A stretch of 63,959 nucleotides of DNA from Cyanophora paradoxa (lineage: Eukaryota > Glaucocystophyceae > Cyanophorales > Cyanophoraceae): positions 1 through 63,959 of the forward strand of contig QPMI01000447.1 of assembly GCA_004431415.1 (NCBI GenBank). Direction: 5' to 3'. How positions within the stretch are numbered: the first letter of the stretch is position 1; each line of letters begins with the position of its first letter. A program made the translations under genes and the position numbers. This document shows, piece by piece, positions 24,801 through 36,700 of this stretch. The notes beneath the pieces are model-generated. The model was given only the letters and a program-made list of their open reading frames with translations. It was not told the origin of the DNA and did no database searches.

Positions 24801-24950
24801 TGCAATTTGTTTGAAGTGCGCATGCGCACACAAACAAGATCTAGATTTGAATTACAATTACTTGTAACCTTTGGCCCCAGTGAAGGCCTTTAGTTGCAAT
24901 GGGACCGTCGGACGGGCAGCTAGCTATCATAGTATAGCCCAGTGTACCGC
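21837..24950. other. Non-coding spacer between gene copies 1 and 2
   Basis: Contains a C-rich tract (22028-22066), several GATATC/TATATA palindromes, the foldback tract at 23195-23350 and the unit junction at 23673. Short open frames repeat identically in every unit because the DNA is duplicated; none has a recognisable domain. The 147-codon minus frame at 23913-24356 is kept in units 2-4 but looks compositional. Confidence 0.45.
23195..23350. repeat. PstI-type palindrome array (unit 1)
   Basis: Dense repeats of GCAGCCTGCAGGCTGC, each its own reverse complement, are followed by GCGGGCGCCCGGCGCCCGC. The same block is at 29690-29840 and 33210-33370. It could form cruciforms or long hairpins and may be a recombination hot spot near unit boundaries. 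Confidence 0.75.
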
Positions 24951-25471
24951 TTTTGAAGGTTCGAGAGAATCCGGCCAGCATATCATCGTCCCATCCGCTT
25001 AACATTTGCATCCCCCGCCATCCCGTCACAACCTTTAAACCGGCGATATCCATGTCGCAATCGGCAGCTGAAGCTGAATTTGCATTTTGATGATCATGAG
25101 CAGTTGCTGCAATCGTGAATACCCACCTTGTGAAATGACTGCTGACTGCTAGCGATGGCGCGAACGCGCAGACAGCCTTGGCCTACCGGTGCTGTGATCG
25201 CGATTAACATACATTGCGAGCTCGTGATCAATTATGGTGCGCCACTTCGGTCCTCCGTGCGAATAACCGAGATCCTTCCGATCGGAGCTAGATCTTCTAG
25301 ATCTAGCTATATAGATCTCCGGAGCTAGATCGGAGCGTGATCGACCGATATTATCCGATGATCCATGCTAGCAATCAATTTCAAGATCTAGCGCTAGTCG
25401 CCAGCGCCGCGAATCCGATTTTATTGTTGATATTAATACTGCAATGAATCTGCACCGAGCATACCATATGC

Positions 25472-28316
25472 ATGATCCTGATCGACTTTCTCGGCCAGAC
25501 ACAATCGCGATCGATATCGATGGCGAGGCCGATATCGATACCTGCAGCCTTGGCCTCGGCTGAATCCGGAGTGTTGATGGGGCCTTCTGCGAAACGACGT
25601 GCTTTGACCGCACCCGAGCACACCGTCGACCCAGACGTGAGCGTCGTTTTATACGTGGAACGTGTTATCGCGATATACGCGAATTCGAACTATTGATATT
25701 ATTCGCCGAGGCTGATTGTTTGGTCTTTGGTCGCAATTGGTCCGCGCCTCGCACGTGCAGATATCGACGGTGCCGGCAGTGCAGAGGGAGATTCGGGTGA
25801 CGCGGCTCGCGCTGGACATGCTGCTCTCTTCCCCCGCCGGTCTCAATGTTGAATCCCGCTTGGTGCTGGAGCTGAACAGCGCGAAGCTCGAATGCATCCT
25901 GCTGCTTCGGCGCGCCCTCATCAACGCCGGGCCCGGCTGCAGCTACATCGAGGTCCGCATCCGCCGCCGCCCCGCACGGCTCTAATTTTCCACGGGGATG
26001 CACGTGGCGCGGTTTCACCGAGATTTGATGCGCTTTCGTGCGGGTGAAACGCGCAGACGGACTTTCAGGGGGTGGCGGATCCGACGCTGATTCGGGAGCT
26101 GTGCGAGGCGGTTGGCGAGATGCGCTACCTCAGCGGTGCGAGCGTCTGCTTAGAGCTCGGCCCCCGAGGCCCCCGATTTCACATGACTCGTTCCCGTCCG
26201 CAATATTTATTCTCGTCGTGCAGCGTGGCGCGTGACGGACGCGGCGCTGTCTGCGGGGACCTGGCGCGCGGCCTGCAGGGCAGCGCGTCGACGCTGCTGC
26301 TCTCGCGGGTCAGCCTCTCCGCAGAGGGCATCGCGGACCTCTTCCGCCGCATGGAGAAGGCAACCTTCGCCAGCGTCTCTCTGCACGAGACGGAGTGCAC
26401 GCTCCAGCTCAAGAGTGCGCCCGGCCCCACACGCGGTCGCAAACGCACGCAGCGCGCACTGCAGCTCGACAGCTGCACGGAAGCTCACTTTCGTCCGCAT
26501 TCGGTGCAGGCCGGAGGCAGCGGGAGCCATCGGACGCCTGGTTTTCGCAGCTGCTCGAGCGGGCGGCGGGGCCGCGCGCAATCTGACGATCAAGAACTGC
26601 CGCGGCCTTGATGTGGGCGCGGTGCGGGCGCTCGCGCGGGCCCTCCACCGCCCCGGCTGCCATCTCGAGCACGTCGAGATATCGTGCGCGAGTTTTCGAA
26701 CATCCAATTCCTAGTGTCAGAGCTTAGGGCTCGCGCATGCGTTTAATTTACTGGTCATGACGATATTTAAAGGTGCAACGCTCCCGGGATGGAGCGAGCG
26801 TGGCGCGAGCTGGCGAGCGCATGCCAGGCAGTCCGCGCGATCGGCGCGAGTCCTCTCGCGGTTCGGTGAGTACTCGAGTGTCGCTCGCGCTTTTTCGCAC
26901 AGTATCGCGCATCGTCGTCGGGCGCTGGGTTCCGGTCTAGATCTGGCGACCGATGGATGGCGTGCGGCAGGTTGAATGGAAAGCCGCTGGAGGAGGCGAC
27001 TGCGATGCAGGAAGCTCCTACGACGACTGCGGCCGTTGCTGCAACGTACCCGGGACCGTCCGATTGCAAGCGGCCCGTTCCGCACTCGAGCAAAGGTGTG
27101 CTTGACATTTCGTCGCCCAGTCGCCTCGACGATTGTGCCTTGAGCCGTGCGCTGACATCGAGTTGCCCGCTTGCGATTGCGCAGGGCCTGGCGACGGCTC
27201 AAAATGCGGCGGCTCTGATTCGGCAGCCGTCAATGCTGGCAAACCCCGGCCGATCGATATGGCGATCGCTGCGACGGCGTCGGCCACACGTCCCGGTCCG
27301 CAATAATTTTAGCGATTCGCATTTCGAATATTTAATTATATATAAGTTCATATTCATTTCAATCTCGTGGACGCTCACGCGTCCGCTCAGGCACGTGCAT
27401 ACCGGATGGCGGCGCGCCACCGGTGTCGATCGCATGCGCAGCTGTGCAGACCGTCAGTTGCAAGCAGCAGCGCAAGCGGAGCCCGCCACCAGAGAAGCGG
27501 GCCCTCGCGGCTGCAAAGGGGCCGAAGCTGCTCAATGGGCCATCCGAACCGACTGAGAAGAGATCGAAGCCGGCGCCGGGGCGGATCGGGAAGCCGTCGA
27601 AGCGGCCGCGGGAGAAGGGCTGGGTGCCGTCCTGCGCGGACGCGGAGGGCCCGTACGACTTCCTCGGCCTCGTCCTCGACGCCATGCGCCGCAACGATGA
27701 CGCCAACGCCGACGCCGCCGGCGGCTTCTCGGGCTCAAGCTCCGACTCGGACCGCTGCCCGACGCCCGTCCTCGATCAGCCCTCCGCCGGCGCCGCCAAT
27801 GGCAAGGGTGCAGACAGCGAGCACCGACGGGCGACGGCCCCGCAAGCCCCAGCGACACAGGCAAGGCCCGCTGAGCATGCTTATTACAAGGCCAAGGCCG
27901 TCGACGTCGCGCCGGCGTATCCAAATGCATCTGCCAGCGTGAAACCAGCTGCAGCGGGGGCCATGCCACCGCCCCCAATCAGCTGCAGCCCACAGACGGC
28001 GGCGGCCGCTGCAACAGTCTCGGGCTCGCAGCGTGACAGTGCCGGCCAAGGCCCCGCTCCGCCGCCCCCGATGTGGATCCGGGTGCTGCGGCCGCCGTCC
28101 GCGGGGCCGGCGGCTGCGGTCGGGGGGGAGGCGCGGCGGGTGGAGGTGGAGTGGCGGGCGGGACTGGGGGCTGTGCTGGGGGCGGCGTCGGCGGCGCTGG
28201 GGGAGCGGGTGGTCGAGCTTTGGGACGGGGCCCTCAACGGCGTCGACGACGGCGCGCAGCTGCGCCCCGCCGGCCTCTACTTCGCCGTCACCCCCGCCGA
28301 CCTCGCCCGCGTTTAG
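25472..28316 (+). pseudogene. LRR (RNI-like) gene, array copy 2, frame-disrupted
   Basis: Exon layout is as in copy 4. It lacks one G in exon c (CTGCGGGGACC against CTGCGGGGGACC, about 26,262) and one G in exon d (GGCGGGGCCGC, about 26,570), so the LRR part is out of frame. The C-terminal 297-codon frame (27423-28316) is intact and includes the basic segment EKRSKPAPGRIGKPSKRPRE and the C-terminal domain. Exon a differs from copies 1 and 4 in a few codons (SSPAGLNVESRL against SATAGLNVDSRL), a variant shared only with copy 3. Confidence 0.55.
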
Positions 28317-29689
28317 ATCGCAGGCGGGCTTAAGCTTCCGCCGCCGCATTTAAAATCGAAGTTGCCCGTAAGCTTCGAGCTTTGATCGATATCAGACCAT
28401 TATAATTACAAATGGTGCCATTATGATCAGCAGGGGCACTTTAAATTTGTGATAGTATAGCTAGCATCGCCTGTGCAGGCGCGTGATCTGTGTTGATGTA
28501 AATTTTAAAAAGAGGCTCCCCCTCCCCCCCCCTCCCCCCCTCCCCTCCCCCCCCCCCTGCGGGCTTGAATCACAAGACCGTTTAATTTGCTTATGCCATC
28601 CATTCGCAACCATAAATCCTTTTAGTCGGTATATATATTACTGTTCGACAGGAGTGAATAAGTACAGGATTGCAGTGCGAACTCATTTGATTTGCTCTTA
28701 TGGGTTTGCGAGCGGTAACGTCAACGCGTCCGGTCGATCGATGTCGTATTCTTTGCAGCCGTGCATATGCACGGTCATAATCGTGATCTGCAGCTGCGAT
28801 CCGGAGCTGTTCTAATTTCATGGGGTTGTTGCAACTATATTGCTATTGCCACGGCTTCGCCTCCACGCATTTACGACCAAACATTTGCGTATGCCATCCA
28901 TTCGCAACCATATACGTAAACGCTCTTAGGCAGTAACATACAATTTCTATTGCTGTTCGACAGTACTGAATTCTCGGAAGAAGTACAGGACTGCGGTGCG
29001 AACACATTCAAGCTGCATGCACGCATGGGTTTGCGAGCGTTAACCCGCAATGGTCCCGCATGCGCACTGCGGCAGTTTTTCGCAGTTTTTCCAGACTGTA
29101 CATGTCACAGTGTACGTATATATAGACATACGTAATCTGTATACGCGCCAGGTACCGGTGTACCCATGCGTACGTATGCAGCCGCTGAGCGCCGTGCGCG
29201 CGTACGTGGTGCCACGGTGGATCATGATTTTTTTTCCATGGCGAGTCCTATATATATCCGTATTCTAGTAGCTAGCTATAGTGGATATCGATCATGGAGC
29301 CGCGCGCGGCGCGCGTGTCCGGTCCTATGGGCCGTGTTCCGGTCGCATTCGATCGCGATTTCGAGGCCGCCGGGTATCGATATCCCGCAATTTGGGCAGG
29401 AAGCTTGTGCCTGCAACGGCGGCAGTGCAACCTAGCTATATATAGATATAGCCCGCAGGGCCACAGCCTGCATGCGCAGGCTGCGCGGCAGGCTGCATGC
29501 ACCGTGGCACGCGCACTGTCCAGGTCTCGGTCATGATATCATTGATATCGATATCGCCGAGTCGATATCGATGCGCATGCCACCGTACGCGTGGCACACT
29601 GCGCGGCAGTGCCGCAGTAATAGACTACTACCGGTACTAGTGCGCTGCCGCCGCGGCCCTGCGGGAGCCTGCGGCGCACTGCGGCGGCA

Positions 29690-29840
29690 GCTGCAGCGCT
29701 AGCTGGCAGCTGCAGCCTGCAGGCTGCATGCAGGCTGCAGCCTGCAGGCTGCAGCAGGCTGCAGCCTGCAGGCTGCAGTGCCTGCAGGCCGCGGGCCGGC
29801 GGCGGGCGCCCGGCGCCCGCGGCCGGCTGCGGCGGCCCGC
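29690..29840. repeat. PstI-type palindrome array (unit 2)
   Basis: Same GCAGCCTGCAGGCTGC / GGGCGCCCGGCGCCC block as in unit 1, essentially unchanged. Confidence 0.75.
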
Positions 29841-31994
29841 ATGTCTGCAGCGCTAGCGTGCCAGTGACGTCGACTGGCCGCGGCCGTCTAGATCTAGATC
29901 TGTGGCCTCAGTGGACTCCCCCGGGAGAGTCCCCCGGGACTCCCCCCCCCCCTTCTTTTTTCGGTGCCCAAGCGGCCGGAAAAACAACCGGTACCGGCAA
30001 TGGTCCGGCATTCGAAATGTACACGAAAACGATTTAATTTACATTGGAAGAAATATTGAGACGTATAAATGCATGAGCATTTTAATTACACAGTTGCATA
30101 CATATATATGGTGTTTGATGATCAAGTATATACAAGTATATATAGACATTATAATCAGAAGTGAATATATTTTTAACGACCCAGATTAATATTACCGAAA
30201 CCTCTGTACCCTGCGCCGGCGCTGCTTACGTAAGAACCAGCTGGCCAGCTGTAACTGAATCGTGATCCTACGAGGCTGCCTCAGAGTCAGTGCAGCAACT
30301 TCCGCTCCCGGCCCGGCCCCGCACACGACTCCGGACTCCGGAGCTACGTATACTAGGCTACGCGCGCGGTCACGCAGTTGTCGCCTTCAAAGTTCTCATC
30401 TGGCCTCGAGCTCAGCGGTGCCACGGTGAGCTGCTTAGAGCCCGAACTGCCCGCCGGGCGCGCTGGCCGTCCTGCGGCCCAGCACCGGGCGCGGCCTGGG
30501 CGGGCCACCGGCTTGCAACCTGCAACATATGCGTTGCCGAGCTGACGGCCCGGGCAGGTGCGAGTAGCATCCGTCGATAGGTCCGGCTACTCCGGGCAGT
30601 CCACAGCGCCAGCGCTCCCTCCGAGGACCGCCAGCTCGACATCGGCACGCGTGCACCGTGGCGCTCCGGCCGGCGACAAATCCATCCAAGGCGGCGGATT
30701 TCAACCCAACGACTCTGCTCGAGTGAGCTGCTCTGCCTGCTAGGCAGACCCAAAAGCTTGCAATCGCAGCGCGTGGCGCCCAAGAGGCACCCGACATCAC
30801 GCTTACGTGCTGAATCCTTTCCCGCCGGCGCCTAGCAGGCCTAGGCCCGGCCTCCGATCGCGACTGCGCGCAAAGCATTTTCCCGCAAAGCTCGTCACTC
30901 AGCGAGGTGCGCTTCAGTTCCCGACTGGCCCGCGCTGGTTGACTTCTATAATTGCGATCGGCCCCTGCTGCTAGCCTATAGCTATAGCCAGCTATAGGCC
31001 GCGGGCCTTCAGATCAGCGAGAAGCCGATAATTGCCAGATGCAGCTTGGGCTCGCGCTAACTCGGAAACAATTACAATTAATATAAAAGTACTAGTACTA
31101 GCTATCATAGTACAGTATTAGTAAGGAGTAACTTAGTAAACATCGCACGCTAGGCGTGCGAATGTCGTCTGGCTTACATTTATTTTCATCACCAGCTGGA
31201 AACCTACCACTAGGCCTGAAGGGAGGAGAGTCGTCAAGTTCAACGGCGGTCTCGACAGCCGGGCAGACCGTCTGTCGACGCCAATCTGCAAAGAAAGCTT
31301 TAAGGTGCATGCCGTGCACGTGTGCAATTTGTTTTGAAGTGCGCATGCGCACACAAACAAGATCTAGATTTGAATTACAATTACTTGTAACCTTTGGCCC
31401 CAGTGAAGGCCTTTAGTTGCAATGGGACCGTCGGACGGGCAGCTAGCTATCATAGTATAGCCCAGTGCACCGCTTTTGAAGGTTCGAGAGAATCCGGCCA
31501 GCATATCATCGTCCCATCCGCTTAACATTTGCATCCCCCGCCATCCCGTCACAACCTTTAAACCGGCGATATCCATGTCGCAATCGGCAGCTGAAGCTGA
31601 ATTTGCATTTTGATGATCATGAGCAGTTGCTGCAATCGTGAATACCCACCTTGTGAAATGACTGCTGACTGCTAGCGATGGCACGAACGCGCAGACAGCC
31701 TTGGCCTACCGGTGCTGTGATCGCGATTAACATACATTGCGAGCTCGTGATCAATTATGGTGCGCCACTTCGGTCCTCCGTGCGAATAACCGAGATCCTT
31801 CCGATCGGAGCTAGATCTTCTAGATCTAGCTATATAGATCTCCGGAGCTAGATCGGAGCGTGATCGACCGATATTATCCGATGATCCATGCTAGCAATCA
31901 ATTTCAAGATCTAGCGCTAGTCGCCAGCGCCGCGAATCCGATTTTATTGTTGATATTAATACTGCAATGAATCTGCACCGAGCATACCATATGC

Positions 31995-32580
31995 ATGATC
32001 CTGATCGACTTTCTCGGCCAGACACAATCGCGATCGATATCGATGGCGAGGCCGATATCGATACCTGCAGCCTTGGCCTCGGCTGAATCCGGAGTGTTGA
32101 TGGGCCTTCTGCGAAACGACGTGCTTTGACCGCACCCGAGCACACCGTCGACCCAGACGTGAGCGTCGTTTTATACGTGGAACGTGTTATCGCGATATAC
32201 GCGAATTCGAACTATTGATATTATTCGCCGAGGCTGATTGTTTGGTCTTTGGTCGCAATTGGTCCGCGCCTCGCACGTGCAGATATCGACGGTGCCGGCA
32301 GTGCAGAGGGAGATTCGGGTGACGCGGCTCGCGCTGGACATGCTGCTCTCTTCCCCCGCCGGTCTCAATGTTGAATCCCGCTTGGTGCTGGAGCTGAACA
32401 GCGCGAAGCTCGAATGCATCCTGCTGCTTCGGCGCGCCCTCATCAACGCCGGGCCCGGCTGCAGCTACATCGAGGTCCGCATCCGCCGCCGCCCCGCACG
32501 GCTCTAATTTTCCACGGGGATGCACGTGGCGCGGTTTCACCGAGATTTGATGCGCTTTCGTGCGGGTGAAACGCGCAGAC
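31995..32580 (+). pseudogene. LRR gene, array copy 3, truncated remnant
   Basis: Only exon 0 and exon a survive, with exon a carrying the same SSPAGLNVESRL variant as copy 2. Exon 0 has lost one G (TGATGGGCCTTC against TGATGGGGCCTTC, about 32100). All downstream coding sequence was removed by the 3.0-kb deletion ending at 32580. Confidence 0.75.
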
Positions 32581-33209
32581 ATGCGCACTGCGGCAGTTTT
32601 TCGCAGTTTTTCCAGACTGTACATGTCACAGTGTACGTATATATAGACATACGTAATCTGTATACGCGCCAGGTACCGGTGTACCCATGCGTACGTATGC
32701 AGCCGCTGAGCGCCGTGCGCGCGTACGTGGTGCCACGGTGGATCATGTTTTTTTTTCCATGGCGAGTCCTATATATATCCGTATTCTAGTAGCTAGCTAT
32801 AGTGGATATCGATCATGGAGCCGCGCGCGGCGCGCGTGTCCGGTCCTATGGGCCGTGTTCCGGTCGCATTCGATCGCGATTTCGAGGCCGCCGGGTATCG
32901 ATATCCCGCAATTTGGGCAGGAAGCTTGTGCCTGCAACGGCGGCAGTGCAACCTAGCTATATATAGATATAGCCCGCAGGGCCACAGCCTGCATGCGCAG
33001 GCTGCGCGGCAGGCTGCATGCACCGTGGCACGCGCACTGTCCAGGTCTCGGTCATGATATCATTGATATCGATATCGCCGAGTCGATATCGATGCGCATG
33101 CCACCGTACGCGTGGCACACTGCGCGGCAGTGCCGCAGTAATAGACTACTACCGGTACTAGTGCGCTGCCGCCGCGGCCCTGCGGGAGCCTGCGGCGCAC
33201 TGCGGCGGC

Positions 33210-33370
33210 AGCTGCAGCGCTAGCTGGCAGCTCCAGCCTGCAGGCTGCATGCAGGCTGCAGCCTGCAGGCTGCAGCAGGCTGCAGCCTGCAGGCTGCAGT
33301 GCCTGCAGGCCGCGGGCCGGCGGCGGGCGCCCGGCGCCCGCGGCCGGCTGCGGCGGCCCGCATGTCTGCA
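33210..33370. repeat. PstI-type palindrome array (unit 3)
   Basis: Same palindrome block as in units 1 and 2, with one G-to-C change (GGCAGCTCCAGCC) in the otherwise repeated GGCAGCTGCAGCC. Confidence 0.7.
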
Positions 33371-33714
33371 GCGCTAGCGTGCCAGTGACGTCGACTGGCC
33401 GCGGCCGTCTAGATCTAGATCTGTGGCCTCAGTGGACTCCCCCGGGAGAGTCCCCCGGGACTCCCCCCCCCCTTCTTTTTTCGGTGCCCAAGCGGCCGGA
33501 AAAACAACCGGTACCGGCAATGGTCCGGCATTCGAAATGTACACGAAAACGATTTAATTTACATTGGAAGAAATATTGAGACGTATAAATGCATGAGCAT
33601 TTTAATTACACAGTTGCATACATATATATGGTGTTTGATGATCAAGTATATACAAGTATATATAGACATTATAATCAGAAGTGAATATATTTTTAACGAC
33701 CCAGATTAATATTA

Positions 33715-36700
33715 CCGAAACCTCTGTACCCTGCGCCGGCGCTGCTTACGTAAGAACCAGCTGGCCAGCTGTAACTGAATCGTGATCCTACGAGGCTGCC
33801 TCAGAGTCAGTGCAGCAACTTCCGCTCCCGGCCCGGCCCCGCACACGACTCCGGACTCCGGAGCTACGTATACTAGGCTACGCGCGCGGTCACGCAGTTG
33901 TCGCCTTCAAAGTTCTCATCTGCATGCTGGCCTCGAGCTCAGCGGTGCCACGGTGAGCTGCTTAGAGCCCGACCTGCCCGCCGGGCGCGCTGGCCGTCCT
34001 GCGGCCCAGCACCGGGCGCGGCCTGGGCGGGCCACCGGCTTGCAACCTGCAACATATGCGTTGCCGAGCTGACGGCCCGGGCAGGTGCGAGTAGCATCCG
34101 TCGATAGGTCCGGCTACTCCGGGCAGTCCACAGCGCCAGCGCTCCCTCCGAGGACCGCCAGCTCGACATCGGCACGCGTGCACCGTGGCGCTCCGGCCGG
34201 CGACAAATCCATCCAAGGCGGCGGATTTCAACCCAACGACTCTGCTCGAGTGAGCTGCTCTGCCTGCTAGGCAGACCCAAAAGCTTGCAATCGCAGCGCG
34301 TGGCGCCCAAGAGGCACCCGACATCACGCTTACGTGCTGAATCCTTTCCCGCCGGCGCCTAGCAGGCCTAGGCCCGGCCTCCGATCGCGACTGCGCGCAA
34401 AGCATTTTCCCGCAAAGCTCGTCACTCAGCGAGGTGCGCTTCAGTTCCCGACTGGCCCGCGCTGGTTGACTTCTATAATTGCGATCGGCCCCTGCTGCTA
34501 GCCTATAGCTATAGCCAGCTATAGGCCGCGGGCCTTCAGATCAGCGAGAAGCCGATAATTGCCAGATGCAGCTTGGGCTCGCGCTAACTCGGAAACAATT
34601 ACAATTAATATAAAAGTACTAGTACTAGCTATCATAGTACAGTATTAGTAAGGAGTAACTTAGTAAACATCGCACGCTAGGCGTGCGAATGTCGTCTGGC
34701 TTACATTTATTTTCATCACCAGCTGGAAACCTACCACTAGGCCTGAAGGGAGGAGAGTCGTCAAGTTCAACGGCGGTCTCGACAGCCGGGCAGACCGTCT
34801 GTCGACGCCAATCTGCAAAGAAAGCTTTAAGGTGCATGCCGTGCACGTGTGCAATTTGTTTTGAAGTGCGCATGCGCACACAAACAAGATCTAGATTTGA
34901 ATTACAATTACTTGTAACCTTTGGCCCCAGTGAAGGCCTTTAGTTGCAATGGGACCGTCGGACGGGCAGCTAGCTATCATAGTATAGCCCAGTGCACCGC
35001 TTTTGAAGGTTCGAGAGAATCCGGCCAGCATATCATCGTCCCATCCGCTTAACATTTGCATCCCCCGCCATCCCGTCACAACCTTTAAACCGGCGATATC
35101 CATGTCGCAATCGGCAGCTGAAGCTGAATTTGCATTTTGATGATCATGAGCAGTTGCTGCAATCGTGAATACCCACCTTGTGAAATGACTGCTGACTGCT
35201 AGCGATGGCACGAACGCGCAGACAGCCTTGGCCTACCGGTGCTGTGATCGCGATTAACATACATTGCGAGCTCGTGATCAATTATGGTGCGCCACTTCGG
35301 TCCTCCGTGCGAATAACCGAGATCCTTCCGATCGGAGCTAGATCTTCTAGATCTAGCTATATAGATCTCCGGAGCTAGATCGGAGCGTGATCGACCGATA
35401 TTATCCGATGATCCATGCTAGCAATCAATTTCAAGATCTAGCGCTAGTCGCCAGCGCCGCGAATCCGATTTTATTGTTGATATTAATACTGCAATGAATC
35501 TGCACCGAGCATACCATATGCATGATCCTGATCGACTTTCTCGGCCAGACACAATCGCGATCGATATCGATGGCGAGGCCGATATCGATACCTGCAGCCT
35601 TGGCCTCGGCTGAATCCGGAGTGTTGATGGGGCCTTCTGCGAAACGACGTGCTTTGACCGCACCCGAGCACACCGTCGACCCAGACGTGAGCGTCGTTTT
35701 ATACGTGGAACGTGTTATCGCGATATACGCGAATTCGAACTATTGATATTATTCGCCGAGGCTGATTGTTTGGTCTTTGGTCGCAATTGGTCCGCGCCTC
35801 GCACGTGCAGATATCGACGGTGCCGGCAGTGCAGAGGGAGATTCGGGTGACGCGGCTCGCGCTGGACATGCTGCTCTCTGCCACCGCCGGTCTCAACGTC
35901 GACTCCCGCTTGGTGCTGGAGCTGAACAGCGCGAAGCTCGAATGCATCCTGCTGCTTCGGCGCGCCCTCATCAACGCCGGGCCCGGCTGCAGCTACATCG
36001 AGGTCCGCATCCGCCGCCGCCCCGCACGGCTCTAATTTTCCACGGGGATGCACGTGGCGCGGTTTCACCGAGATTTGATGCGCTTTCGTGCGGGTGAAAC
36101 GCGCAGACGGACTTTCAGGGGGTGGCGGATCCGACGCTGATTCGGGAGCTGTGCGAGGCGGTTGGCGAGATGCGCTACCTCAGCGGTGCGAGCGTCTGCT
36201 TAGAGCTCGGCCCCCGAGGCCCCCGATTTCACATGACTCGTTCCCGTCCGCAATATTTATTCTCGTCGTGCAGCGTGGCGCGTGACGGACGCGGCGCTGT
36301 CTGCGGGGGACCTGGCGCGCGGCCTGCAGGGCAGCGCGTCGACGCTGCTGCTCTCGCGGGTCAGCCTCTCCGCAGAGGGCATCGCGGACCTCTTCCGCCG
36401 CATGGAGAAGGCAACCTTCGCCAGCGTCTCTCTGCACGAGACGGAGTGCACGCTCCAGCTCAAGAGTGCGCCCGGCCCCACACGCGGTCGCAAACGCACG
36501 CAGCGCGCACTGCAGCTCGACAGCTGCACGGAAGCTCACTTTCGTCCGCATTCGGTGCAGGCCGGAGGCAGCGGGAGCCATCGGACGCCTGGTTTTCGCA
36601 GCTGCTCGAGCGGGCGGCGGGGGCCGCGCGCAATCTGACGATCAAGAACTGCCGCGGCCTTGATGTGGGCGCGGTGCGGGCGCTCGCGCGGGCCCTCCAC

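Larger units (their letters stand above)
23673..30194. repeat. Tandem array unit 2
   Basis: 6522 bases. It is nearly identical to unit 1 from about 25,340 on, and to unit 3 up to that unit's deletion. It carries gene copy 2 and an empty Helitron-like insertion site at 28662/28663. A small insertion (about 36 bases at 30075-30115) is shared with units 3-4 but absent from the homologous end of unit 1. Confidence 0.85.
30195..33714. repeat. Tandem array unit 3, internally deleted
   Basis: 3520 bases. It follows unit 2 sequence to 32580, then jumps from the position matching 26058 to the position matching 29060. A block of 3001 bases, with LRR exons b onward and the whole C-terminal exon, is missing. 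There is little or no microhomology at the join (GCGCAGAC|ATGCGCACTG). Confidence 0.85.

Noticed and set aside
23913-34405. 147-codon minus-strand frame kept identical in units 2, 3 and 4
   Set aside because: Its conservation reflects recent duplication of the DNA, not selection; it has no domain and is broken in unit 1.
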